From positions 806,001-870,000 of the forward strand of contig NZ_CP013197.1 of assembly GCF_001886855.1 (NCBI RefSeq): a DNA stretch of 64,000 bases, read 5' to 3'. The notes below the pieces were generated by a model. The model was not told the DNA's origin. It made no database searches and saw only the letters and a program-made list of their open reading frames with translations. Of this stretch, positions 30,621 to 40,257 are shown piece after piece; position 1 is the first letter of the stretch, and each line of letters starts with the position of its first letter. This DNA comes from Spiroplasma citri. GTDB taxonomy: Bacteria; Bacillota_I; Bacilli_A; Mycoplasmatales; Mycoplasmataceae. The position numbers and the translations under genes are program-made.

Positions 30621-31502
30621 TTATCATGCCTCACATCTTCTACCTTTAAAGAGACTATGAAAAGATTTTAAATCATTTTCATACTCAGGATTTAATTCTA
30701 TACCTAAATACTCAATATTATTAATTTCTGCAACTGTGCATTCAGAACCTGAGCCAGCAAATGGTATTAAAGTTCTTCCATTATTACCATTTATACGTGA
30801 AAAAATTAATTTTTCAGTTAATTCAGTAGGTTTTTGCGTAGGATGTATTATTAACTTATGATTTTCACGTTCTTTTTTCACTTGAATGGTATAACTTATT
30901 ATTACAATCTTTGCACATAAAATGGCGTTTAACCATTCCTGTTCCTGCTGCTAAAGCAGGTATTTTTATAACATCTCTAGGCAATGCACCTTTTTCATTA
31001 ACTTTATAAATTGTTGTTTTTGTTCCAAATCTTCCTTTTGTATTCATGCGCTCTTTTACATTTAATTTCATATAACTATCTGTATAAGGTTCTCTTATCT
31101 GATCAATTTCTAAATTAGGTCTTTGATCTTTTCATAAACATAAAATAGCTTCATGTGATCTTTGTCAAAAATTAGAAGAAGGTGATGTTTTATTAGTATA
31201 ATGTCAAATTAAAAATCTTTGTTTTTCAATAGGAAATTGAGCTACAATTCTTGCCAAAATTTCAGAAAATCCATATATATACAATAGACCATTATCAGAT
31301 AAAAAATTTAAACATAATTTAATTCATTTTTTAGTTCAATTAATGTATTTTTTCAATTCCATATAATCAATATTATTACCAAAATCTTTTCCAATATTGT
31401 ATGGAGGGCCTGCTATTATTACATCAAATTTTATACTCTGATCCATTTTTTTAAAACTTCAATAACATCTCTGTTTATTATTTTTGATTTAAAATTAATC
31501 AA
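30621..31502 (-). pseudogene. DNA methyltransferase (beta class), two poly-A frameshifts
   Basis: Order of motifs is the beta class: catalytic IIAGPPYNIGKDFG first, then the target-recognition region, then HPTQKPTELTEKLIFSRI and the SAM-binding FAGSGSECTVAEI. The catalytic D-P-P-Y is G-P-P-Y here, itself likely inactivating. One A is missing in a run before MDQSIKF (near 31446) and the frame changes again in AAAAAA near 30880. With a TTG start at 31500-31502 behind GGAGG, the repaired protein has about 293 residues. It presumably protected the host from the neighbouring endonuclease. Confidence 0.75.
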
Positions 31503-31568
31503 TAATATTCCGCCTCCATATTTTTTTATTTATAATGCATTTATTATAGTGCAAAATATAATACAAAG

Positions 31569-31688
31569 TTATTTTTTATTTCTTTTTTTTGTTTTTTGTT
31601 CTTTTTTGAAACTTATTGTTTTTTCTATAAGACAATCAAATCTTTCTTCTGGTGTAAGTTTATCTCAATTAAGATTTTATTTCTTCAA
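31569..31688 (-). pseudogene. Short ORF upstream of the methyltransferase, nonsense at codon 4
   Basis: TTG start with AGAGGTGAT upstream, then KK-stop-NLNWDKLTPEERFDCLIEKT and a Lys-rich tail, 39 codons. Position suggests a small accessory protein of the restriction locus; unsupported otherwise. Confidence 0.3.
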
Positions 31689-31700
31689 AATATCACCTCT

Positions 31701-32003
31701 TTAAATAATTATATATTCAGTTATATCAATTTTTTCGTTGATTTTAAATCTATTATAATATTCCGTATGAGCAGAATTTAAAGTAATTCCTGGTTTTGTT
31801 ATATATGGTTTTGTAATTTCATTAACAAGATGTAACGTAATAATTTCAGCCTGTGATATAAATTTTGGTATTACAATATGTTGTTTCAAAGAAAGATTCC
31901 CTTTAACTTTCATAATTAAAATATTCCTCCCATTTTTTATACTCATACAATGTTTTACTAAAAGTTCATTAACAATTCTAGAATCATAAATTTCAAAAAT
32001 CAT
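31701..32003 (-). CDS. Hypothetical 100-residue protein
   Basis: Starts MIFEIYDSRIVNELLVKHCM, ends INEKIDITEYIII. Alternating hydrophobic/charged pattern typical of a small alpha/beta fold; no motif recognised. Only a weak ribosome-binding site. First gene of the minus-strand restriction locus (next gene 13 bases downstream). Confidence 0.45.
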   Translation of the reverse strand: MIFEIYDSRIVNELLVKHCMSIKNGRNILIMKVKGNLSLKQHIVIPKFISQAEIITLHLVNEITKPYITKPGITLNSAHTEYYNRFKINEKIDITEYIII

Positions 32004-32193
32004 ATTTATATAGTATGTTAAATATTTAATTTTATTGGTTATAACTTCTGAATTTTCAAAATCAGTAGTACTTAATATTTTAAAATTTTTGTTTATTAAA
32101 GTATAATTTTTATTTATTATTAATTTTATGAAAAAAATTAATAATACATTAAATCAAAAAATATTATAATATTCTTAAAAGGAGAATACAAAT

Positions 32194-32355
32194 ATGCCAA
32201 AACTAAATAACTATGCATGTCAAAATTGTAAAACTAAATTTGGTAATATTATGGGTGACGGTGATAAAGAAATGGAAAAAATATTTATAAATAATTTGGT
32301 TTGTAGTAAGTGTGATTTATGTTATCATTGTTGTAAAAATATGCATAATTATTAA
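32194..32355 (+). CDS. Small zinc-ribbon-like protein
   Basis: 53 residues: CQNCKTKFGNIMG, then CSKCDLCYHCCKNMH. Four CxxC-type pairs fit a zinc ribbon or double ribbon. AAAGGAGAATACAA precedes the ATG. Function unknown; a transcription-factor-like or phage zinc protein is plausible. Confidence 0.6.
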   Translation: MPKLNNYACQNCKTKFGNIMGDGDKEMEKIFINNLVCSKCDLCYHCCKNMHNY

Positions 32356-32379
32356 AGATTTGTGAAAAAAAATTAATAT

Positions 32380-34189
32380 ATGATTGAATATTTGTTCCTA
32401 TATTTCAAATTTTCATTATTTAGTTACTCCTTCTTCAATACAAATTCAGCAAAATACAACAATCCAAGACAACAGTACAAGTTATATAATGATTGATGAA
32501 AAAGATATTTTAATTAATGATATTTCAAAACAAGATAAATAATTTTTAGAAACATTAGACTTAAAAATAATTTCTATTAATAAACCAATTAGTGAAGACA
32601 ATAAAAATGAATGCTATATCATTGAAGAATATAAACACCCCCTATTCATTAGAGGGGATTGATATTATTAAATCTATGCATTTAATTAAAATAACTGACT
32701 TTAAATGAAAAAACCAAAATAGTATTCATTTAGTATTACAAAAATCATTGTCCGAAGATATAGTATTTACTGGGATTGAAATTAAATATCCTAAATCTAT
32801 GTTATTTGGTAATATTAAATGCTTAGGAAATATCAATGGTGTTTATTCATATCCTTCATCAAATATTGAAAATGCTAGTTTAGTACCATTATTATCAATG
32901 CCATTTGAAACAGAACCTAATTTAAGAGTATTTAAATATTGATTTACAGAAAGTTTTTTACCTTGAAGTATTGCTAAAAATTACATTCAAGGAAAAGATG
33001 TATTAGATTTAATAAATAAAAATGGTTTAGATAAAGTTTTATTAAATTATTTAACATATCGCTACAATTATGATAGAAAATTTCAAGGAGCAAAATACGA
33101 TGAAAAAGGTAATCCCACAAATAAAGCGGCCGAATTACACCAACAATTCGAAGGACAAAAACCCGAAGAAGTAATTGATGGTTTATTTGAAAATTGAAAA
33201 TTAGATAATCCAACTCTTATTAATGATAATGTTGTCAAAAGATTTAAACAAATTATCTATATGTTATCAAATTACACATATAGCAAATATGCAATTAATA
33301 AAGGCTATAATGATGATGTTAAATTATTTTCGCCTTATTACTTTGAATTAGTTTCTAATCCAAGAGAAGAAGAAACTGAATATTGAGTATTTGAAAGTTG
33401 CAAAGTTGAATTAAATTCATTATATTTTAATTTTAGTGGCAGTGGTCCTATTCCACCTGAACCAATAAATTATTGAATGAAAGTTTATGCAAATGATAAA
33501 CCATTTATTACTGTTGATAATAAATATTATTTTATTGTGTGGCGTGGTGATAAAAATGATGATTGAAAAATTATTAAATTTAAACATTTTGAACAAAAAG
33601 AAAAAGTTTTAGATAAATATGATACATATGAACTTAAAACATCTCATTTTGGTGGTGATTTATTTATAAAAATGGATTTGTAGGTTATGATTGAAATAAA
33701 GATGATGGAACTTATTTTAAATCAGTTTATCGTTGAAATAAAAATAGTGAGCCAAAAAACAATATTAATAACAAAGACAATGAAATTAAGATAACTGTTA
33801 AAAACAAAGATATTTCAGAAAATCCTATTTATCAATTAGAAGCAAATTATTTTAATTGATTATCATTAACAAATGAATTAGAAACAAATAATATACCTTC
33901 TCTTATTCCAGCAGAAATCAAACTTTCAAATGGTGAATATGGTAAATATTTAACTAATTTAATTGTTTTTAATGACAAAATAGAAGATTATTTAAACTAT
34001 TTTTCGCAATGATATAAATTACTTTATTCTAAGTTATCTTGAATGAGTATGACTAAAAATTTAGTTGTAGATAATATTAAAATAACTTATGATGTTAAAA
34101 TATTTGCTTTAAATCAAATTGAAATATCTGGAATATGGGGTGATGGAAATTATGATATTACAATTTTTACAATTAGATTAGAAATATAA
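32380..34189 (+). pseudogene. Phage-like structural protein with lipoprotein-shared domain
   Basis: About 600 residues when repaired. A TAA at about 32540, a one-base shift near 32640 and a 4-base deletion (ATTT) near 33667 break it. The middle reads WFTESFLPWSIAKNYIQGKD, YNYDRKFQGAKYDEKGN, LFSPYYFELVSNPREEETEY; the end reads SKLSWMSMTKNLVVDNIKIT, IWGDGNYDITIFTIRLEI. Residues from KPFITVDNKYYF to KSVYRW are identical to the mature domain of the lipoprotein encoded at 34217-34708 on the other strand. A virion or tail role is inferred from its neighbours. Confidence 0.5.
33499..33739. repeat. 240-bp inverted repeat, partner 34277-34522
   Basis: Identical over the whole length except for the 4-base deletion near 33667 (TTTATTTATAAA to TTTATAAA). 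It codes for the same about 80-residue domain in both genes. Confidence 0.9.
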
Positions 34190-34217
34190 AAAGTCATTTA
34201 TTAAAATGACTTTTTAT
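34189..34217. terminator. Bidirectional terminator
   Basis: AAAAAGTCATTT-ATTA-AAATGACTTTTT between the structural gene and the lipoprotein gene. Confidence 0.9.
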
Positions 34218-34708
34218 TAACTAACTTGGATTACACCATCTTTATTAACTATTAAATTAGGTTCTTGTATATCTAAATTTCAACGATAAACTGATTTAAA
34301 ATAAGTTCCATCATCTTTATTTCAATCATAACCTACAAATCCATTTTTATAAATAAATAAATCACCACCAAAATGAGATGTTTTAAGTTCATATGTATCA
34401 TATTTATCTAAAACTTTTTCTTTTTGTTCAAAATGTTTAAATTTAATAATTTTTCAATCATCATTTTTATCACCACGCCACACAATAAAATAATATTTAT
34501 TATCAACAGTAATAAATGGTTTTTCTTGTGGTGCTATTCATACTAAATTATATTTGATTTCTTGGTTATCAGTATTAATTTTGTTTTCTGCTTTTAATTT
34601 TTTTAATTCATCTTCATTATATTGTAATTGTGTATTACAAGCAACTAAACTGGTTGTAGTTGTCCCTATTAAGGTGAACGTACCTAAAAGACTTAATATC
34701 TTTTTCAA
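34217..34708 (-). CDS. Lipoprotein sharing a domain with a phage structural gene
   Basis: 163 residues. Lipoprotein leader KKILSLLGTFTLIGTTTTSL then VACN, lipid Cys near residue 23-24. Then a 25-residue linker and the domain KPFITVDNKYYFIVWRGDKN...YFKSVYRWNLD, ending NKDGVIQVS. Start is TTG at 34706-34708 because AAAGGAA lies 8 bases upstream and no ATG fits. The same domain occurs in the phage gene at 32380-34189 and, more distantly, in the lipoprotein at 36378-36779 (IYRWDGVGEPTL against VYRWN..EPNL). Membrane-anchored on the cell surface. A prophage-conversion or superinfection role is a hypothesis. Confidence 0.75.
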
Positions 34709-34757
34709 TATGATAATTCCTTTCGCTAAATTTTTTATATATTATTTTTATAACATA

Positions 34758-34775
34758 CTTGTATATATATACAAG
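34758..34775 (-). promoter_or_regulatory. Perfect 18-bp palindrome upstream of lipoprotein gene
   Basis: CTTGTATATATATACAAG, about 50-70 bases before the TTG start. The size and place fit a dimeric repressor operator. Confidence 0.45.
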
Positions 34776-34854
34776 GATTATTTAATATTTTGAAAGGAAA
34801 TTGTTTAATTTATTATATGCAGAGGGTCAATTTGGCCTCGCGGTGATTTTCGAT

Positions 34855-35206
34855 AATTTTGTGAAAAATAACTTAAAGTTTAAAAAAATTTATACCGCGC
34901 TTTTCAAAGTACTTGGGAAAAATTCTAAGCGTTAAGCGAAGAATTTTATAAAGGTTCCCAAATTTATTTGAAAGGTTTTGTTAAAATTTTTTTAAGTTAT
35001 AAACCATTCTATCACAACAATTTAAGAAAATTAACCACTTGGCCAAAAATTATATTTACTTGACAAATTAAGAAAATAATTATACATTTTAAATAGAGAT
35101 GATTAGTAAATTAGCATCTCATCATCTAGATCGGTATTTTAAATATCAGGTCATCCCTCTTTTTAAAAAAAGAGGGAGGCATTAAATGAAAGAAATTTTA
35201 TATGAT
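34855..35206. repeat. 350-bp direct repeat, copy B
   Basis: See 2349-2699. Here the shared start continues as MKEILYDELCKIKCNKYLLI, 21 codons, before the IS30 relic. Promoter TTGACA-17-TACATT and the RBS-sequestering stem are kept. Confidence 0.85.
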
Positions 35207-35376
35207 GAATTATGTAAAATTAAGTGCAACAAATATTTACTAATTAAATAATATAATAAAAATTACAAAAATCAACCATAAATTTAAATAAAAATTAAAA
35301 ATATTTTAATTTTTATTTTATCCATATTTAAACAAACTAAAAAATTATTTAATATACATTTTTAAATATTTATTAT

Positions 35377-36258
35377 TTATATATTCTGCAAAAACATTTC
35401 TTTAGCACTTATTCATTTTAAACACGGTCGGAGTTTATCATTTATAACATTAACTACTCAATCTATTTATTTTTGACTAACATTATTAAAATCAGTTCCC
35501 TTAGGAAATCAATATCTTAATTTACTATTCATATATTCAATTAAAGGTTTTTGTTGTGGTGAACCAGGATCACAAAAATACACTTGTGTTTCAGCAAATA
35601 TTTCCATTTCTCGTCATTCACTAAATTCTTTTCCGTGATCTGTTATTATTCCTTTAATTTTTCCAATTAAATTATTATTTATAACAATATCTTTAAACTT
35701 TTCAAAAACTTCATTAGCAGTATGATTTTCTAATTTTATTGCAAAATATTTTTTACTTGATTGTTCTACTAAAACTAAACAACTAGATTGATGGTTTTTT
35801 CCAACAACAGTATCCATTTCAAATCATCCAACATTAGAAACTTTATTTTCAATATCTCAAATTGACTTAAAATCAGTTAATTTACCACGATTATCAGATT
35901 TTCCTTTTGTTTTATATTTTTTACCACGATGTCGCAAATTCTGTTTTAAAAAACCATAAAAACCTAAACGAATTCATTTATACAATGTTTTAACACAAAC
36001 CCGAAATTTAACACCAAATTTTAAAAAATAACGATAAATAAATTCTCTCGGAGAATCACAATATTTATCTTACTTATAAGCACTATATTCATCAATAGTT
36101 TTAAATCTCTTAATTTCTCGTAAAATAGTACTACGATGTCTATTCAAAAATTTAGCGATTGCAGAAATATTCTGTTTACCATTCTTTTTTAAAAACATTT
36201 TTGATAATAATAATTGTTCTAATTTAACTTTATCTATAAAACTCAAATGACTATACAT
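35377..36258 (-). mobile_element. IS30-family transposase, deleted and interrupted
   Basis: MYSHLSFIDKVKLEQLLLSK, helix-turn-helix IAKFLNRHRSTILREIKRFK, then AYK-stop-DKY: a 30-residue deletion (present at 51230-51310 in the other copy) plus a TAA. The DDE core is otherwise complete: WFEMDTVVGKNHQSSCLVLV, GIITDHGKEFSEWRE, and a Glu-containing region in which IEYMNSKLRYWFP replaces the usual NGEFR motif. Not able to make transposase. Confidence 0.8.
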
Positions 36259-36377
36259 AACACTTATATACCTTTCATTAACTTATAAAATTAATATTTA
36301 ATACAAAATAATTGATATATAATTGATATATGAAATAATATTAATTATATATAAAACAATAAAAGGAGACAATCTAA

Positions 36378-36779
36378 ATGAAAAAATGACTTAGCATAAT
36401 AGGAGCAATCGGATTAACCGCAACAAGCACAACAACACTAATCAGTTGTAAAAAAGAAAATAATAATAAAAACGAAGAAGATAATAAACCAGAACTACCA
36501 GATAATCAACAACATAATCCACAAAAACCACCAAAAGGTAGTAATTGAAAATTAATTAATGGTTTTGTTAATGAAAAAAATAATGATAATAAAAATTATA
36601 TTGGAATTATTAAAATTGAAAATGGTTTTATAATTATAAAATGAATTGGAAAATATATAGATTATAAATATCAATATATTAACATTTATCGTTGAGATGG
36701 CGTTGGTGAACCAACATTACCTCAAATAGATAAAAATACCGGTGAAATTACTGACTGAAAAGAACAAAAAAGGAACTAA
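36378..36779 (+). CDS. Lipoprotein with the same small domain
   Basis: 133 residues, intact. Leader KWLSIIGAIGLTATSTTTLI with lipid Cys in ISCKK. Low-complexity Lys/Asn/Pro linker, then a domain NWKLINGFVNEKNN..IIIKWIG..YINIYRWDGVGEPT ending DWKEQKRN. The domain is related to that at 34217-34708. AAAGGAGACAATCTAA precedes the ATG. Surface lipoprotein; same style as spiroplasma virus-associated lipoproteins. Confidence 0.7.
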
Positions 36780-36798
36780 ATAACAGTTCCTTTTTTAT
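36767..36798. terminator. Bidirectional terminator
   Basis: AAAAAAGGAACT-AAATAAC-AGTTCCTTTTTT overlapping the stop of the lipoprotein gene. Confidence 0.9.
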
Positions 36799-37127
36799 AT
36801 TAATCGCACAAATTTCATAAAAATAATTAATAAAAAGATATTTGTTATTGCACTATACAACGCTGGATTAAATTTTCATACCTCAAATATTTGACTAAAA
36901 AAACTATATACTGTTTCAAAAACCTTACCAACACCACTCGCTAATTCATTAACTTGTTTAACTACCGGAATAGTATTAACAATTCAAATCACCGCACTTC
37001 TAATATGAGCACCAAAATCTCATCAACCATCTGGCATTACATATTGCACTTGTCATCATTGTTTATCGGGGAACAAACCACCATTATTAATTTCTTGTCA
37101 GTTATAAATCCCAAAATTAAAAGGCAT
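36795..37127 (-). CDS. C-terminal part of a plectrovirus membrane protein
   Basis: 110 residues from MPFNFGIYNWQEINNGGLFP. Aromatic-rich, PDKQWWQVQYVMPDGWWDFG, then IWIVNTIPVVKQVNELASGV and a membrane helix NIFLLIIFMKFVRLI. The frame is open upstream (FFAASLYT) until the terminator repeat at 37145, so the N-terminus was cut by recombination. It resembles minor structural proteins of SpV1-type viruses. Confidence 0.6.
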
Positions 37128-37144
37128 CGTGTACAATGAAGCGG

Positions 37145-37196
37145 CAAAAAACAACTCTTGTTAGGGTTGTTTTTTATTTGAAAAACAACTCTTGAA
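37145..37196. terminator. Viral-type terminator units
   Basis: AAAAAACAACTCTTGTTAGG pairs with GGGTTGTTTTTT; a second partial unit follows. Same family as at 14033 and 19966. Confidence 0.6.
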
Positions 37197-37562
37197 AAAC
37201 AACTTAATAGCAGTGTGGGACGGTTATTTTAAATAACTAAGTGCTTCCATAAGAACATGAGTTTATACTCATTCCAACAGCCGTCCGGGGCAAGTACTGA
37301 AATAGTGTATGAGTAAAGAGGTAAATCGGCGTTGGTTATTATTTTTAATAACTTGCGATAGTGGTGATGTGTCCAAGGCTAACATCGAACCACAATAAAA
37401 ATAGAGATGGTGACACAAACAATTAAATTTGCGATTAGCATTCGGTCCTTCATATGGGTACAAGTAAATTTAATTTCAAAAACTGAGCGTCAAACCCCAG
37501 AGCGAAAGCACAAATGGGTACGGAAGAAGGAAGACATATATATGTCTGGCGTCTAATTTAAA
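37197..37562. repeat. Viral noncoding region, copy 2
   Basis: See 20128-20525. Followed at 37600-37736 by a GC-rich hairpin (ACCGCTCAGCCCCAGTGAAG) and an ACTTTCACTTGAGAGTGAGT dyad, both absent from copy 1. Confidence 0.75.
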
Positions 37563-37736
37563 AATATAGTTGCAGATTTTTAATAGATGCTAAAACAAAC
37601 ATAACACCGCCACCGCTCAGCCCCAGTGAAGCGGATGGCGTAGTAAATAAATAGATAATACTTATGTAACTAATTCTCGCTTTGTCACTTTCACTTGAGA
37701 GTGAGTGCCAGTGAGTTAAAAAGGAGAATTAAAAAA

Positions 37737-38034
37737 ATGACAGAATATAAAAGTAAATATATTAATAAAACTTGAGATGAAATAACAACATCATTTAATT
37801 GAGTTAATTGTCAACCTATTGATTGTCGTATTTCACATCATAAAAAACATTATGATTTTCAATGTTTAGAATGAGCAAAAATGTACTTAAATTTATTTTG
37901 AAGATAAACGAGGTGTTATTGCGTCTTATATGGAACATTACAAAATTAACGATATTTTAGATTTAGCATCAGATGGATGAAAAATATTACAATTTGAGAA
38001 AAAAATAAAAGGAATAATTTAGGAGGTAAAGATG
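37737..38034 (+). pseudogene. Viral ORF a, frameshift (copy 2)
   Basis: Start and first 58 codons intact (ATGACAGAATATAAA), then TTATTTTGAAGATAAACGAG replaces TTATTTAAAGATAAATGAG and the frame breaks near 37900. The lesion differs from that of copy 1 at 20536. Confidence 0.65.
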
Positions 38035-38161
38035 AAAAAGAAATATTGTCTTAAAAAAAGATATTGAGGTTAGCTTTAAATGTGATAAACAAAATAAATA
38101 TATTCTTACACACAATGAAATTACTGATGAACATTGAGCATTAAATACTAAAAAGAATTAG
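38032..38161 (+). pseudogene. Viral ORF b variant, A-run frameshift
   Basis: MKKKYCLKK, then one extra A in a seven-A run; the other frame gives DIEVSFKCDKQNKYILTHNE and ITDEHWALNTKKN. The end matches ORF b at 20831 (DEHWAL..KKN), while the N-terminus differs. Confidence 0.5.
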
Positions 38162-38174
38162 GAGGAATTAAATT

Positions 38175-38303
38175 ATGAATAAAAGATACTTATTAATTAT
38201 GAAAAGTGATTTTTCAAATGATATTTTAACTAAATCATTTTATACATTAGAAGAAGCAAAAATTACTGCTAATGTTGAAAATAAAAATGGTTGAATAACA
38301 ACT
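38175..38303 (+). pseudogene. Viral ORF c, 5' half at inversion breakpoint
   Basis: MNKRYLLIMKSDFSNDILTK ... NGWITT, then switches into helicase sequence at about 38304. The missing half lies at 40258-40318 on the other strand. Confidence 0.8.
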
Positions 38304-38995
38304 TGAACGAAGTTATATTTTTGAAAAAAATTAGATTAAATCGTCTAATTTTTATCATCCTAATTCTTACCAAATCGTCGTAAAATATTAGAACAAAATA
38401 AGCATTTAATAGTAATGCCAACTGGAACGGGAAAAACAATGGTTGTTGCTTTTGACTATAAAAATCAAGTTAAAAATAATAATTATCCAAGTTTATTATT
38501 TATTGCACATCAGAAAGAAATTATTGAACAAGCACAAAGAACATTCCAAAATGTGCTTGGTGATTTAAATTTTGGTTTTATTTTTTCTGGAACAAATAAA
38601 GAAATTGAAAATAATTTACATATTTTTGCTACTATTTGAACCATTTGAATTTAAACATATAATTTTTGATGAAGCCCATCATGTTGAATCCAATACTTTT
38701 CAAAAAGTATTTAATTATTTTAAAGGAGAAAAAATTGGAATTACAGCTACACCGGAGCGTACTGATGGAGTTACAGTTGTAAAATATTTTAATAATGATA
38801 TAGCTTATGAATTACGAATTTGGGATGCAATTGCTAATGGAATGCTTGCTGAATTTGACTACTATTGTATTAACGATGATTTTTTAGATTTAGTTAATGT
38901 GGATATGAATAAAACTAATGATATTTGAAAACGAATTAAGATTTCTGATCAAAATAATCTTTTATTGCAAAAAATTAATGAATATAATAATATTA
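38304..38995 (+). pseudogene. Superfamily II helicase core, displaced by inversion
   Basis: IVMPTGTGKTMVVAFDY (Walker A), LLFIAHQKEIIEQAQ (Ia), HIIFDEAHHVESNTF (DEAH box), IGITATPERTDG (motif III) and WDAIANGMLAEFDYYCIND. Frame changes occur near 38380 and 38633, and the C-terminal RecA-like domain is missing after KINEYNN. The N-terminal PLD nuclease domain of the same protein type is at 40293-41093, on the other strand. Re-inverting 38304-40318 would join the two in order. Confidence 0.75.
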
Positions 38996-39276
38996 GTACG
39001 AATACGATTTAAATCATCTTTAAATGATTTAATTTTTTCTAATGGTTCTTTAAAAACAATATCAATTTTAGTTAAAGTTGATGGAATATCTTTTAAATGC
39101 ACATCTTTATAACCAGTCGTATTATATTGATTACGATGTCTGTATATAAATTCTGCTAATTCTTGTCCATTTTCATCAATTCATTTTTTAATATTTAATG
39201 CTTTTAAACTTAATTCTTTAAAATCATTACCTTTAATTGCAAAAGGGAAAGAAACATTTTGAACTATATTATTCAT
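38962..39276 (-). CDS. Viral ORF, 3' end running into helicase DNA
   Basis: 104 residues: MNNIVQNVSFPFAIKGNDFK, ALNIKKWIDENGQELAEFIY, RHRNQYNTTGYKDVHLKDIP. The last about 12 codons are helicase DNA read backwards, so the native C-terminus is lost. Excellent ribosome-binding site (GGAGG). Unrecognised. Confidence 0.5.
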
Positions 39277-39278
39277 TA

Positions 39279-39434
39279 TTAATCCTCCTCAATAACAGTT
39301 AATTTATCTAATTTTTTTTGTAATTCTAGCACCTTGTAAATCAGCACATCGTAAAACAGCATCTTCTAAATCTATTTTTGTTCTTCAACAGTAACTCCTG
39401 TTAAATTTTTAATTAAATCTTGTAATGTTTTTAT
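39279..39434 (-). pseudogene. Pentapeptide-repeat gene, decayed
   Basis: The start ATG is ATA; KTLQDLIKNLTGVTVEEQK matches the other copies; then frame changes and a deletion leave DAVLRCADLQGARITKK. Same gene as at 2023 and 49976. Confidence 0.65.
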
Positions 39435-39435
39435 T

Positions 39436-39561
39436 TTATAATTCCTCCAATTTTTTATTTTCAATTTCAATTTCATAACGATCCATAATAGCCAAACCAT
39501 AATCTTTATAACAATCTGGATAGTTATCAAACATTTCATTTAATAAATCTTTTAAATTCAT
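39436..39561 (-). CDS. Viral small ORF i
   Basis: 41 residues, MNLKDLLNEMFDNYPDCYKD, ending ENKKLEEL. Acidic, helical. GGAGATAAATA precedes the start. Confidence 0.5.
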   Translation of the reverse strand: MNLKDLLNEMFDNYPDCYKDYGLAIMDRYEIEIENKKLEEL

Positions 39562-39575
39562 ATTATTTATCTCCT

Positions 39576-39773
39576 TTAATCATTTTTTGATAAATTCTTA
39601 AATAGTTGATTTCAAAATGGATTATTTATAAATTCTTCCATTGCTTTTTTAATATCTTTATCACTTATTTCTCAAATATTATCTATATCAGCTTGAGTGG
39701 TTTTAAATTTTGCTTCTTCAAATTTTTTATCTAAATAATTATTAATATCTTTTTTAGCAACATATTTTTTCAT
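39576..39773 (-). CDS. Viral small ORF g, second copy
   Basis: 65 residues, 2-3 differences from 21292-21489 (AMEEFINNPFWNQLFKNLSK). Frame intact. Confidence 0.65.
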
Positions 39774-39774
39774 A

Positions 39775-39885
39775 TTATTTATTCTCCTTTAATATAAGTT
39801 CTAATAATTTAATAGTTTTTTTATTATTTCTAATACTTTCAGTATATGGTTTACACCTATTTAATTCTTTTTTTAAGATATCCAT
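39775..39885 (-). CDS. Viral small ORF f
   Basis: 36 residues, MDILKKELNRCKPYTESIRN, overlapping the end of ORF e. Absent from the copy at 21.1 kb. Confidence 0.4.
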   Translation of the reverse strand: MDILKKELNRCKPYTESIRNNKKTIKLLELILKENK

Positions 39886-40111
39886 TAAGATTTTCAATGT
39901 TTTTTTCCGCATATTTTATTCGTTCCTTTATTGATACCTCGTCATCACCACTTAATATTTTTAACAAAAAATTACCATCATTATCAATAATATTAATAGC
40001 GGTATCTTTATCTTGTTCTTGCAATGAAATTTTATAGCAGTATTCATCATCTAATTTATTAATAATTTCTTTTTGAAATTCTGATAATTGTAAATTTCTT
40101 ATTTCTTTCAT
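39857..40111 (-). CDS. Viral small ORF e
   Basis: 84 residues, MKEIRNLQLSEFQKEIINKL then DDEYCYKISLQEQDKDTAIN; charged, no membrane segment. GGAGATAAATAAT upstream. Present here but missing between d and g at 21.2 kb, so it is a variable cassette. Confidence 0.55.
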   Translation of the reverse strand: MKEIRNLQLSEFQKEIINKLDDEYCYKISLQEQDKDTAINIIDNDGNFLLKILSGDDEVSIKERIKYAEKNIENLNGYLKKRIK

Positions 40112-40124
40112 ATTATTTATCTCC

Positions 40125-40256
40125 TTATTTTTTAATCAATTCTTCACTACTTTTAAGAATATTTGCTTTCATAAATTCTCTTAATATATCTAATAAAGTA
40201 TCTACTTGATATTCTTCTAATGTAATTTCATAATTTCTAATCTTAATTTTTTCCAT
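40125..40256 (-). CDS. Viral small ORF d, intact copy
   Basis: 43 residues, MEKIKIRNYEITLEEYQVDT, LLDILREFMKANILK. The reference for the frameshifted copy at 21145. Confidence 0.55.
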   Translation of the reverse strand: MEKIKIRNYEITLEEYQVDTLLDILREFMKANILKSSEELIKK

Positions 40257-40257
40257 A

